NCBI RefSeq assembly: GCF_013488225.1
Contig: NZ_CP041238.1
Location: forward strand, 2,505,501 to 2,569,500
Direction: 5' to 3'
Source: Sinorhizobium mexicanum
GTDB lineage: Bacteria > Pseudomonadota > Alphaproteobacteria > Rhizobiales > Rhizobiaceae
Length of the DNA stretch: 64,000 nucleotides
Shown: piece by piece, positions 34,567 through 42,477 of the stretch
Position numbering within the stretch: position 1 is the first letter of the stretch
Layout of the letters: every line of letters starts with the position of its first letter
Made by a program: the position numbers and the translations under genes
The notes under the pieces: generated by a model
What the model was told of the DNA's origin: nothing
The model's input: the letters and a program-made list of their open reading frames with translations, nothing else
Database searches by the model: none

Positions 34567-35508
34567 TCAGGCCGCACTTTTCAATTCCTCACGAATCTCT
34601 GTGATAAAAAGCTCGCGCGAGATTTGGGCCGGACTGTTGGGGTCGGTTACGACATATATGCCAGTCCGCGGCACGCCGTCGCCTGCAAGCAGCGGCCAGA
34701 GCCTACCGCTGTCAACGTCCGGCTTGGCATACCCTTCCGGCAGAAAGCAGATCCCCACTCCAAGCATTGCCAGGCGTTTGGCCTCTTCGAGATGATTGGA
34801 CATACCGGCAACATGACGTCCTAGTCCGTGTTGCAGGCGGAATTCGGTGAGTTCGTCTCCTTCGTCGGCACCCGTCAGCACAAACGACTCCGAAGCGAGA
34901 TCCGACGGGCCGCTTGCCTCGACGCCAAACATCGGATGCGAGCGGCCGCAATACGGCCGATGAACCTCGGTGAAAAGCGGCAAGTAGCTCAATTCCGCCC
35001 GCATGACACGCGAAGGCGAAATGCCGACATCGACCTTATGCTGTATCAGAGCATTTACAACGTCCGTCCAGGCGGCGACCTCGACGATGAGCTCCACCGC
35101 CGGGTATTTTTGGTGAAACGTCTCGATCGCCTGATCCAGCGCTGGAGCAACCAGGTTGCTTACGAGCATGACCCGCAAATGTCCGCGCACCTCGGCCTTG
35201 ATATCGGACAGGCGAGCCGGAATCTCGCGGACCGAAGCAGCAAAGACACTACACGTATCAGCCAATATGCGGCCCTCTTCCGTCAATTCGAAACCGGTCG
35301 GTCCGCGCCGACAGAGAGTTACGCCAAGCCGCTCCTCCAACCGTTTCAAGGCCAAGCTCAACGCTGGCTGTTTGCGATTGAGCAATGCAGCGGCTCTCGT
35401 AATGCCGTGAGCCTCCACGATCTCGTTGAACAGCTTGAGCAGGTTCCAATCGAGATTTTTTGCGAAGCGCAGATCCCGAAGTCTCGGCTCCGGCTGCAGA
35501 CGTTTCAA
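34567..35508 (-). CDS. LysR-family regulator of the allantoin block
   Basis: A LysR protein of 313 residues if translation starts at the TTG at 35508, which has a near-perfect GGAGGAG eight bases upstream; the only earlier ATG (35574) has none. The winged helix reads LLKLFNEIVEAHGITRAAAL and KQPALSLALKRLEERLGVTL, followed by a typical effector domain (residues about 95-300). It lies upstream of the permease-allantoinase-racemase-allantoicase genes in the same direction, so it probably controls them in response to a pathway intermediate. Confidence 0.85.
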   Translation of the reverse strand: MKRLQPEPRLRDLRFAKNLDWNLLKLFNEIVEAHGITRAAALLNRKQPALSLALKRLEERLGVTLCRRGPTGFELTEEGRILADTCSVFAASVREIPARLSDIKAEVRGHLRVMLVSNLVAPALDQAIETFHQKYPAVELIVEVAAWTDVVNALIQHKVDVGISPSRVMRAELSYLPLFTEVHRPYCGRSHPMFGVEASGPSDLASESFVLTGADEGDELTEFRLQHGLGRHVAGMSNHLEEAKRLAMLGVGICFLPEGYAKPDVDSGRLWPLLAGDGVPRTGIYVVTDPNSPAQISRELFITEIREELKSAA

Positions 35509-35614
35509 GACCGACTCCTCCAAACTCACTCTGATAGAGGTATATCCTAAGTGAAGCGAAATAGGACATTGCACGAGGTCATTACCAATGACTGCATTGG
35601 GTCGAGAGCGGAAC

Positions 35615-35702
35615 CTACAGCGCCGCGCGTCTTATCGGATGCGCAAAGGACGCTGTGGCACTTTAATTGCAGCATATTCAATCCTTAAATAGGCTAGCAT
35701 GT
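35615..35702 (-). repeat. RIME-type element, reverse orientation, 5' part degenerate
   Basis: CTACAGCGCCGCGCGTCTTA through GCAAAGGACGCTGTGGCACT matches the reverse complement of RIME; the outer palindrome is only partly kept (AATCCTTAAATAGG then GCATGT). It lies between the divergent LysR and DUF2277 genes. Confidence 0.7.
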
Positions 35703-35764
35703 AGGAAAACACGCAATAGCCGTTCCATCACGCCGAGAACGAGAGCGATAGCCGGGAGCAAGCC

Positions 35765-36031
35765 ATGTGCAGAAACATCAAACCCCTGTTCAATTTCGAT
35801 CCGCCGGCGACGGACGAGGAAGTCCACGATGCGGCGTTGCAGTTCGTGCGCAAGCTGAGCGGAACGACCAGGCCGTCGAAGCGGAATGAAGCGGCGTTCG
35901 ATCGCGCGGTGCATTCGATCGCGCAATGCGCCCGCGAACTCATCGATTCGCTCGAGACCTCGCAACCGCCCCGCGACCGTGAGGAGGAAGCCGCGAAGGC
36001 ACGGGCGAGAAGCGCAGCCCGGTTCGCGTGA
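35765..36031 (+). CDS. DUF2277 family protein
   Basis: An 88-residue protein that matches the DUF2277 family closely: it opens MCRNIKPLFNFDPPATDEEV and has LQFVRKLSGTTRPSKRNEAA before a final helix. The family is short, conserved and without known role; the invariant Cys2 is present. GGGAGCAAGCC is the ribosome binding site. There is no obvious operon partner. Confidence 0.9.
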   Translation: MCRNIKPLFNFDPPATDEEVHDAALQFVRKLSGTTRPSKRNEAAFDRAVHSIAQCARELIDSLETSQPPRDREEEAAKARARSAARFA

Positions 36032-36064
36032 GCTGCTGGCGGTTCCGCGCCCAGTTTCGCCTGC

Positions 36065-36256
36065 CTATGGAAGTTCGATCTCGCCGTCCACCACGTGATT
36101 GAGGCCGGTGCCTTCCGCTGTCAGCGTCATGCGGACCTTCAACTTCTTGCCGCCGGCCTCGCCTCCGCGCACGGTCTCCTCGATCTTGCGCTGCGACGTG
36201 ACGCCGACTTCCTTCAGGAACTTGCGGATCGACATGTTGAAGGCGTCTTCACTCAT
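36065..36256 (-). CDS. Small conserved protein, DUF6494-like
   Basis: A 63-residue protein: NMSIRKFLKEVGVTSQRKIE followed by a strand-rich half with VRMTLTAEGTGLNHVVDGEI. I believe it belongs to the DUF6494 family, common in alpha- and betaproteobacteria and without known function. AGAGAGGAG stands before the ATG. The small RNA at 36334-36446 lies directly upstream on the same strand. Confidence 0.78.
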   Translation of the reverse strand: MSEDAFNMSIRKFLKEVGVTSQRKIEETVRGGEAGGKKLKVRMTLTAEGTGLNHVVDGEIELP

Positions 36257-36333
36257 GGCAGAACTCCTCTCTATCCGGAGGAGATTGTAAGGGAAGGCAA
36301 GCGGTCAAGGAAGGAGCACGCGCCGTGTCACAG

Positions 36334-36446
36334 AAAAAGACCCCGAGCCGGGAGGAGGCGTCGGGGTCTCTTGATCGGCCCCTTGGGAGGAGGAGCGGAA
36401 CCGATCGGTTGTCTCGCGCAGCGGGAGGACGTACTGCGCGGTGTCA
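36334..36446 (-). ncRNA. Alpha-r14/cuckoo-type small RNA with anti-Shine-Dalgarno loops
   Basis: Read on the minus strand, three hairpins follow each other. Hairpin 1 (36416-36439) has stem GCGCAG/CTGCGC and loop with GTCCTCCCG. Hairpin 2 (36373-36406) has stem GATCGG/CCGATC and loop with CTCCTCCTCCC. Hairpin 3 (36338-36369) has stem AGACCCCGA/TCGGGGTCT, loop with GCCTCCTCCC, and is followed by TTTTT, a rho-independent terminator. Exposed CCUCCUCCC loops are the hallmark of alpha-r14/cuckoo sRNAs. A -10-like CTATCT lies at 36458-36453; the 5' end is therefore only approximate. Length of about 113 nt agrees with the family. Confidence 0.8.
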
Positions 36447-36554
36447 AGGGGAAGATAGATCATGCCCCATCATCGAATAGTTCCCTGGGTAACATCGCAG
36501 CGTCGTGCGTCTGACGAGACGAAACAGATACCCGTCTTCCGCGTCCGCAGGCGC

Positions 36555-37355
36555 TTACGGCGCAATCATCTTGACCGTTTCATCGGTCGTCCAAAGTCCG
36601 TTTGCCATATATCGGAAGTTGATCAGTGCGGCGAGATTGCCGTCGCCCTCGGGCAACTTGGGCGCGGCTACGGCGTCCCGAATAACGGCGACCTCAAATC
36701 CCTCTTCAAGGAACTCGCGGAGATGCGATTCAACGCACATGTTGGCGAGCATCCCGGCGAGGACGATCTGGGTGACGCCCTGTTTGCGGAGCTGGAAGGA
36801 AAGGTCGTTTTGCTGCGGCCCGTAGAGCTTGTGAGGCGAGGCGATAATGGTCTTGCCATCCTCAATGTATTTCTTGAACCGCGGCAGGAAGTCTGCCCCC
36901 GAGCCCTCGAAACCCTCCAGCGAATAGGGGTCTTTTCTGTCGAATATGCCAAGCTCATGCTGGAATATTTCGAGAGGCCCCTGCACCTTCCACGTGTGAT
37001 CCCACTTGTAGTAATGGTGAGGCGATAGTGCGACGACCATTCCTGCCTGCTTTGCTGCGGCGAAAAGCTGATCAAGGTGGGAAATGACATTGCGTTCGGT
37101 GACGGCTTCGCCCAAGACCGGCCAAGCTTTCCCTTCAGGGCTCATGAAGTCGTTCTGCGCGTCGATAACCACGAGCGCCGCCTTCGAGACGTCGAGTTTC
37201 ATGTTCCCCTTGGTCAGTGCCGGTTTGGCGGGGTCCTGGTAATAATCGACAAGCGGCTGCGCGGCCATGGAAGCGCCGGCTCCAGCGAGAATAACCGCGC
37301 CAGCGAGGATCGCTGTGCTCAATTTCCGAATGAATTTCATTTCACGACCCAACAT
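36555..37355 (-). CDS. Exported isochorismatase-family cysteine hydrolase
   Basis: A 266-residue protein with a signal peptide (AILAGAVILAGAGASMAAQ, residues 15-32). The isochorismatase-like fold has the triad Asp65 (LVVIDAQNDF), Lys176 (SPHKLYGPQQ) and Cys207 (LANMCVESH). Family members hydrolyse amides or vinyl ethers; periplasmic versions are less common and the substrate is unknown. The ATG at 37355 is chosen because AAAGGAGA lies directly upstream. It is read toward the small RNA. Confidence 0.87.
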   Translation of the reverse strand: MLGREMKFIRKLSTAILAGAVILAGAGASMAAQPLVDYYQDPAKPALTKGNMKLDVSKAALVVIDAQNDFMSPEGKAWPVLGEAVTERNVISHLDQLFAAAKQAGMVVALSPHHYYKWDHTWKVQGPLEIFQHELGIFDRKDPYSLEGFEGSGADFLPRFKKYIEDGKTIIASPHKLYGPQQNDLSFQLRKQGVTQIVLAGMLANMCVESHLREFLEEGFEVAVIRDAVAAPKLPEGDGNLAALINFRYMANGLWTTDETVKMIAP

Positions 37356-37427
37356 TTCGATATCTCCTTTCGTTGATCGTCAGTTTCGCATTGGGGATGG
37401 TTGCCGGCGCGCTTGCCGCGCCGGCTA

Positions 37428-37531
37428 GCGCATCGGCCCGAAAATCGGAATCGATTTTCGGAAAGCACGATGCGTAGATTCAAAGACTTACAGCGTCCTT
37501 TGTGCGTCCTGATGGACGCACGGCGCTGTAA
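37428..37531 (+). repeat. RIME-related mosaic element, variant B
   Basis: It begins GCGCATCGGCCCGAAAATCG, with a GAAAATCGGAATCGATTTTC palindrome instead of the GCATGT palindrome, but shares the AGCGTCCTTTGTGCGTCC core and the terminal CGGCGCTGTAA. Other copies are at 49691-49794 (reverse) and 59460-59563. It ends four bases from the hydrolase stop codon and may help end its transcription. Confidence 0.85.
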
Positions 37532-37535
37532 AGTG

Positions 37536-38528
37536 CTAGGCCTTCACAAAGGCGAGCAGGTCGGGGTTCACGACATCGGCATGGGTGGCGCACATGCCGT
37601 GTGGGAAATTTTTGTAGATCTTGAGGGTGCTGTTCTTCAGGAGCTTCGCGGAGAGCGGAGCGGAATCCTCGATCGGTACGATCTGATCGTCATCGCCGTG
37701 CATGACGAGCGTCGGCACGTCGATGATCTTGAGATCCTCGGTAAAATCGGTCTCGGAGAACGCCTTGATGCCGTCGTAATGCGCCTTGGCGCCGCCCATC
37801 ATGCCCTGGCGCCACCAGTTCTGGATCACAGCTTGCGAGCTCTCCGCGCCGGGCCGGTTAAAGCTGTAGAAAGGTCCGCTCGCGAAATCGAGGTAGAACT
37901 GCGCACGATTGGCGGCGAGCTGACGTCGGAGGCCGTCGAACACCTCGATCGGCAGGCCGCCGGGATTGGCCGGCGTCCTGACCATGATCGGCGGCACGGC
38001 GCCGATCAGCACCAGCTTGGCGACGCGGCCCTGGGGCTGGCCGTAACGAGCCACGTAGTGCGCCGCCTCGCCGCCACCGGTGGAGTGGCCGATATGGACC
38101 GCATTTCTGAGGTCGAGATGTTCGACCACTGCGGCGACATCGGCCGCGTAGTGATCCATGTCGTGACCGTCGCTGACCTGGGCGGAGCGGCCGTGGCCGC
38201 GTCGATCATGGGCGACAACGCGATAGCCCTGCCCGAGGAAATAGAGCATCTGGGTATCCCAGTCGTCTGCGCTGAGCGGCCAGCCATGGTGAAAGACGAT
38301 CGGCTGAGCGTCGCGCGGACCCCAGTCCTTGTAGAAAATCTGGACGTCGTCCTTGGTCGTAACAGTGGCCATGTTGTTGATCCTTTCAGATTGCGTGTTG
38401 CTCGGAATGGAGGGCTGAGAGGCAGCAGCCGGCAGGATTGGCAGAGCCGACAAAGCCGCCGCGCCGAGGCCGAACAGCAGGAGGTCGCGGCGGACCGGAT
38501 CGATGGGTTTGGAAAATGTCGTGCTCAC
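37536..38528 (-). CDS. Tat-exported alpha/beta hydrolase, non-heme chloroperoxidase/arylesterase type
   Basis: A 330-residue protein. The leader [20 protein letters not shown] is a twin-arginine signal. The mature part is a chloroperoxidase-like alpha/beta hydrolase: oxyanion loop [21 protein letters not shown], nucleophile elbow GHSTGGGE (Ser149), acid in [12 protein letters not shown], and His in NFPHGM. A second in-frame ATG at residue 53 would give the cytoplasmic form usual for the family. It is divergent from the GlxA-like regulator (86 bp), which may control it. Confidence 0.88.
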   Translation of the reverse strand: MSTTFSKPIDPVRRDLLLFGLGAAALSALPILPAAASQPSIPSNTQSERINNMATVTTKDDVQIFYKDWGPRDAQPIVFHHGWPLSADDWDTQMLYFLGQGYRVVAHDRRGHGRSAQVSDGHDMDHYAADVAAVVEHLDLRNAVHIGHSTGGGEAAHYVARYGQPQGRVAKLVLIGAVPPIMVRTPANPGGLPIEVFDGLRRQLAANRAQFYLDFASGPFYSFNRPGAESSQAVIQNWWRQGMMGGAKAHYDGIKAFSETDFTEDLKIIDVPTLVMHGDDDQIVPIEDSAPLSAKLLKNSTLKIYKNFPHGMCATHADVVNPDLLAFVKA

Positions 38529-38578
38529 TGGCGGCTCCGTTGCTCAATGGGATTGACAGCACAATACGAGCACGCATC

Positions 38579-38596
38579 AATGTCTCAAACGACATT
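38579..38596. promoter_or_regulatory. Dyad AATGTC-N6-GACATT between hydrolase and GlxA-like gene
   Basis: An exact 6-bp inverted repeat with a 6-bp spacer lies 19 bp before the regulator's ATG, within the divergent spacer. It is a candidate operator of the AraC-type regulator. Confidence 0.5.
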
Positions 38597-38614
38597 AATC
38601 CCGGGATTTCGGCC

Positions 38615-39580
38615 ATGGCCCGCCACGTGACATTTCTCGTCTATCCGGAATTCGTGCTGCTCGACCTCAGTGGCCCGCTCGAGGTGCTGTCCAATGCCGG
38701 CGAGATATCGGGGAAGCGCTATGGCCTCCGGGTTGCGTCCGTCACGGGAGGATTGGTGCGCAGCACCTGCGGTGTGGAGGTTGCGACGGTACCGCTTGCG
38801 ATCGAGGCGACGGACACGTTCATTGTCGTCGGCGGGCGGGAACCGCCGGAAGGGGCATGGGTGAGCGAGGTCGCGAATGCCGTTCGCGGCGTATCCGCGC
38901 GGGCCCGCCGCACCGCGAGCGTCTGCACGGGTGCTTTCCTGCTGGCCGAAAGCGGGCTCCTGGACGGGCGCGCCGCGACGACCCATTGGTTCTACGCGCC
39001 GAAGCTGCAGGCCCGATATCCGGCGCTTGAGGTCGATGGCGACCGCATCTTCACCAGCGATAATGGCGTGTGGACGTCGGCAGGCATGTCGGCAGGCATC
39101 GATATGGCGCTCGCCCTCGTTGAGGAAGATCTCGGCAAGGCGACCGCGCAGGCCGTCGCGCGCATGCTTGTGGTCTACTACCGGCGACCGGGCGGCCAGT
39201 ATCAGTTCTCATCGTTGCTCGACTTCGATCCCGGCTCCGATCGCATCCGCAAGGCGCTGAGCTATGCGCGGGAGAATCTGGCCGAAAACCTTTCGGTGGA
39301 GCGCCTCGCCGACGTCGCGCACCTGAGCGTCCGCCAGTTCGGGCGTGCCTTCTCCTCTTCCACCGGCATGACGCCGGCCAAGGCGATCGAGCGGCTCCGC
39401 GTGGAGGCGGCGCGTCCCCTGGTCGAGGAGGGTCGGCTGTCCTTCGACGAGATCGGCCGTCTCGTCGGATTCACCGATCCGGATCGCCTGGCCCAGAGCT
39501 TCATCCGGATCTTCGGCCACACGCCGCAGGAGATGCGGCGCATGGCCAGACAGGCTGCTGCAGCAGAGCGGACGGCATGA
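38615..39580 (+). CDS. GlxA-family transcriptional regulator (DJ-1/PfpI-like plus AraC domain)
   Basis: A 321-residue protein. The first 190 residues are a DJ-1/PfpI-like domain (LVYPEFVLLDLSGPLEVLSN, TASVCTGAFLLAESGLLDG with Cys, TTHWFY). The C-terminal 105 residues are an AraC/XylS double helix-turn-helix (VERLADVAHLSVRQFGRAFS and DEIGRLVGFTDPDRLAQSFI). A frame extends upstream to 38438, but the ATG at 38615 gives the standard length. It is divergent from the Tat-exported hydrolase. The first globin copy follows 200 bp downstream. Confidence 0.92.
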   Translation: MARHVTFLVYPEFVLLDLSGPLEVLSNAGEISGKRYGLRVASVTGGLVRSTCGVEVATVPLAIEATDTFIVVGGREPPEGAWVSEVANAVRGVSARARRTASVCTGAFLLAESGLLDGRAATTHWFYAPKLQARYPALEVDGDRIFTSDNGVWTSAGMSAGIDMALALVEEDLGKATAQAVARMLVVYYRRPGGQYQFSSLLDFDPGSDRIRKALSYARENLAENLSVERLADVAHLSVRQFGRAFSSSTGMTPAKAIERLRVEAARPLVEEGRLSFDEIGRLVGFTDPDRLAQSFIRIFGHTPQEMRRMARQAAAAERTA

Positions 39581-39714
39581 TCAACTGAGGTGTCGCATTG
39601 TCCAACGTCTGGATAAATCGGTGTGCGTTTCTCTGTAGTGGCCGAAGCGGTCGCATTGCCGCCGAGACCACCGCATCTTCCTTTGGTCCTGGCCGATTAA
39701 AGTGCTGCCGCGAC

Positions 39715-39742
39715 CTTGGAGTGACGTCCGCAATGTCTATAT
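39715..39742 (+). promoter_or_regulatory. Sigma-70-type promoter of globin copy 1
   Basis: CTTGGA and CTATAT are separated by 16 bp, close to the alphaproteobacterial CTTGAC-N17-CTATAT consensus. It is 37 bp before the globin ATG and conserved in copy 2. Confidence 0.65.
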
Positions 39743-39778
39743 AACGCGGCCGCAGATGCCTCCGGACTGGATGATGGA

Positions 39779-40246
39779 ATGAGCGACGAATTGCAGGCGC
39801 GAGCTGCGCACTCCGCAGCGATCCGCGAACGCGCGGAAGCGGAAATGAAAGCGATCGGGATCGATGACGCGTTCATCGGCCGGTTGGTCGATACGTTCTA
39901 CGCCCGTGTGCTCGCGCATCCGGAGCTTGGCCCCGTGTTCGACGCAAGGCTTTCGGGGCGGTGGCCGGAGCACATGGAGAAGATGAAAAGCTTCTGGTCT
40001 TCGGTTGCCTTCCGCAGCGGCGCCTATGGCGGAAAGCCTGTCCAGGCGCATTTCGGCATCGCCAACATGAAACCGGCGCTTTTCCAGAAATGGCTGGCGC
40101 TCTTTGCCGCGACGCTTGACGACATTGCGCCGAACAATGACGCGAAGGCCTGGTTCATGACCACGGCGGAGCGCATTGCGCGAAGCCTGACACTCTCGCT
40201 CTTCTACAATCCGGCGCTCGACGACCCGGCGCTCAAGCGTTCCTGA
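39779..40246 (+). CDS. Group III truncated hemoglobin, copy 1
   Basis: A 155-residue globin of the group III truncated type. Helix B region DDAFIGRLVDTFYARVLAHP, MKSFWSSVAFRSGAYGGKPV and the proximal His region VQAHFGIANMKPALFQKWLA (His91) follow the family order. Such globins bind O2 or NO and are linked to low-oxygen or NO stress. Differences from copy 2: Ser2, Phe92, Ala100 and Gln103 here versus Asn, Val, Glu and Pro. The proximal His is kept in both. The gene follows a GlxA-like regulator. Confidence 0.9.
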   Translation: MSDELQARAAHSAAIRERAEAEMKAIGIDDAFIGRLVDTFYARVLAHPELGPVFDARLSGRWPEHMEKMKSFWSSVAFRSGAYGGKPVQAHFGIANMKPALFQKWLALFAATLDDIAPNNDAKAWFMTTAERIARSLTLSLFYNPALDDPALKRS

Positions 40247-40248
40247 AA

Positions 40249-40652
40249 CCGGCACTTTTGCCGATGACGGGTGTCCCTTCTGAGAGGACCTTGCACCCGA
40301 GGATGCTAAGCTCCGGGTGGAATGTTCGCGTTGCCGTTGCCGATCCGAACAGGCAGAAATCGCCAAATGCGGGAGGTTGCCGGACCGCGCGGCAAAGACG
40401 CAAAACGCTCCATTCGCAGACATAACTCCGCTGACGTCTTGCAACTTTGAGAGGTCAGGAACATGGTTGTATCTTAGGTCGCAGGGGATTTTTTGCGACC
40501 GATGTGCATGCCGCTACTGCATGTTTCCTCAAATCGTAGCCGATGTAAGACAAAAACACGCAGCAATTCAAAGTGCTACAGCGTCCTTTGTGCGTCTGAA
40601 AAGACGCACGGCGCTGTAACGTAGCTTTTCAGCGCAAAGGAGCTTTCCCATC
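40249..40652. other. Intergenic region after globin copy 1, includes a RIME
   Basis: No gene seen. The RIME at 40514-40619 occupies the downstream part, directly before the ribosome binding site AAAGGAG of the next gene. Confidence 0.45.
40514..40619 (+). repeat. RIME-type element upstream of the aspartoacylase-like gene
   Basis: CTACTGCATGTTTCCTCAAA through the GTGCGTCTGAAAAGACGCAC hairpin to GGCGCTGTAA; full length. It ends 33 bp before the next ATG. Confidence 0.88.
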
Positions 40653-41858
40653 ATGTCGGAAAAATCTGAGAAGGGCCTCGATCGCCGCGACTTTGTGATT
40701 GCATCAATCGCCACGGTGGGCGCGTCCGCTGTCCTCGCCCGCAACGCTGGCCCTGCGCAAGCCCAGGACACGTCTGCATCCTCCGGCAATACGGCATCGG
40801 TGGCACCACAGGGGACGGTCTACACGGGCGACGTGATCGACGGGAAAAAAGTCGTCAGCATGCTCGACGTCAACGACCTGGAACCCGGAAAGAAGCACCT
40901 TCTGTATTTCCAAGGCGTGCAGATGCCCAGCGGACAGCACTGGTATGTCTCCGTGACGGTCGCAAAGGGGGCGAAGCCGGGCAAGCGTGGCGTTCTTACC
41001 AGCGGTGTGCACGGCGACGAGATTAGCAGCATACATACGGTCCAGACCGTGATGAACCAGATCGACCCCGCTGAGATGTCGGGCACGGTGATGGCGGTCA
41101 CGGACGTGTCCCCTCCAGCCCTGCAAAGCATGCAGCGCAGATGGCCCAACCAGGGCAGAGGCATCGACCTGATCGACTTGAACCGGGTGTGGCCCGGGAA
41201 CGAGAACGACGTCACTGCACCCGGCCGACACGCCTGGCTCCTGTTCAACAGGCTGCTGCGGCCGAACGCCGACTTCGCGCTCGACTTCCACACCGGCACA
41301 ACCGGATTCGAAGTCACCGACTTCAATCTCGGCGGCATGGACGTACCCGAGGTCAAGGCGATGGTGGAGCTCTATCCGATCAGCCAGATCTACGACAACC
41401 ATGCCTATCCGGGCCTGCTGCACAACGCGTTCAGGGACGTGGGCATCCCGGCCTTTACGCCGGAGGTCGGCGCGGCGCGCGTGCTGGACCTCGAAATGAT
41501 CCCACTGTTCGTGGAAGGGACGATGAACGTCCTCAAACATCATGGGATCGTTGCCGGGCCGATGGGCCGCACAGCCAAGGACGTGCCTGCCTTTATCGGC
41601 GACAGTTCCTTCCCGATCCTGGCTACGGAGGGAGGGATCGTCGAGCATCTGGTTAAGCTGAACGACAAGGTCGAGCCCGGACAGAAGGTAGCCGTCCAGC
41701 GCAACAGCTTCGGCGAAGTGGTTGCAGAATATACGAGCGCGGTGTCCGGAGAGCTAATCGGCCAGCGAAGCGATGCAATGGCGGAACCCGGCAACCCCTT
41801 GGTATTTATCCTTTTCAACAGGGGGACGCCGGAGGGCGTTGAGACCTATCCCGAGTAG
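40653..41858 (+). CDS. Tat-exported succinylglutamate desuccinylase/aspartoacylase-family protein
   Basis: A 401-residue protein. A twin-arginine leader (LDRRDFVIASIATVGASAVL, residues 9-28) precedes a zinc carboxypeptidase-like (AstE/AspA, M14) domain. Zinc ligands are in GVHGDEISS (His120, Glu123) and DFHTGTTGF (His213), and the catalytic Glu is in FTPEVGAAR. A C-terminal barrel-like segment (GIVEHLVKLNDKVEPGQKVA) resembles the lipoyl-like lid of this family. Most relatives are cytoplasmic; export of this one is unusual. It likely cleaves an N-acyl amino acid or peptide amide. Confidence 0.87.
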   Translation: MSEKSEKGLDRRDFVIASIATVGASAVLARNAGPAQAQDTSASSGNTASVAPQGTVYTGDVIDGKKVVSMLDVNDLEPGKKHLLYFQGVQMPSGQHWYVSVTVAKGAKPGKRGVLTSGVHGDEISSIHTVQTVMNQIDPAEMSGTVMAVTDVSPPALQSMQRRWPNQGRGIDLIDLNRVWPGNENDVTAPGRHAWLLFNRLLRPNADFALDFHTGTTGFEVTDFNLGGMDVPEVKAMVELYPISQIYDNHAYPGLLHNAFRDVGIPAFTPEVGAARVLDLEMIPLFVEGTMNVLKHHGIVAGPMGRTAKDVPAFIGDSSFPILATEGGIVEHLVKLNDKVEPGQKVAVQRNSFGEVVAEYTSAVSGELIGQRSDAMAEPGNPLVFILFNRGTPEGVETYPE

Positions 41859-41963
41859 TCCCCCCGCCCGCAAGCAAACTTCACATTTGCGAACGGCGTT
41901 GCGCGGGCTGTATTCGCTGTGGCTGCTCAATGGCGGTTTCGGCCCAAAGCAGTCTTTCACCTG

Positions 41964-42407
41964 TCACGGCACTCGGGAATCCATTTCAGGATAAAGAACA
42001 ACGCTTTCCTGCGCGGTTGGCTCGTTGCGCGCCCCGACAAATACGGCTGGTTGGGCTCCCCGATTGACGGCCACGTGCAACACGTTGGCGGGGATGTATA
42101 GATAATCTCCTGGGTGCACCACATCCCGGTGCTGGAGTTCATCGCCACTCCACAGTTCCAACTCTTCACCGCTCAACATGTAGAAAGCAGTCTCATGGCG
42201 CGCATGCACATGCGCCTTGGTGCGTCTCCCAGGCGGGATCGTAGCGATACCGAGCCACAGTGCGGTTGAGCCAACCGACTCCGCACTAATGCCAGGCAGG
42301 TAATCGGACCCCTGTTCAGCTCGGTATCCTGCGTCCCCTTTGGATACCAGGGCCTTGCCCCGCGAGAAGCCTGGACCTGCATCGGTTCGTTCTTCTGAAA
42401 TCGTCAT
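41964..42407 (-). CDS. Cupin domain-containing protein
   Basis: A 147-residue single cupin. Motif 1 reads IPPGRRTKAHVHARHETAFY (two His and Glu as ligands) and motif 2 HPGDYLYIPANVLHVAVN. The N-terminal 40 residues carry a signature (SKGDAGYRAEQGSDYLPGIS) seen in rhizobial cupins of unknown function. It is divergent from the winged-helix/TolB regulator (70 bp spacer), which may regulate it. Confidence 0.83.
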   Translation of the reverse strand: MTISEERTDAGPGFSRGKALVSKGDAGYRAEQGSDYLPGISAESVGSTALWLGIATIPPGRRTKAHVHARHETAFYMLSGEELELWSGDELQHRDVVHPGDYLYIPANVLHVAVNRGAQPAVFVGARNEPTAQESVVLYPEMDSRVP

Positions 42408-42477
42408 TTCGATCTCCTCTGTGGTAGCTTGGTGGACCTACGCAAAAGGATCACAAGAAGACCGGCTGGAGTCCTTA

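Larger units (their letters stand above)
39641..40248 (+). repeat. 608-bp direct duplication, copy 1 (globin with promoter)
   Basis: Begins GCCGAAGCGGTCGCATTG and ends at TCCTGAA after the globin stop; it matches 45501-46109 with only scattered substitutions and one indel. It contains the promoter and whole globin gene. Confidence 0.93.
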
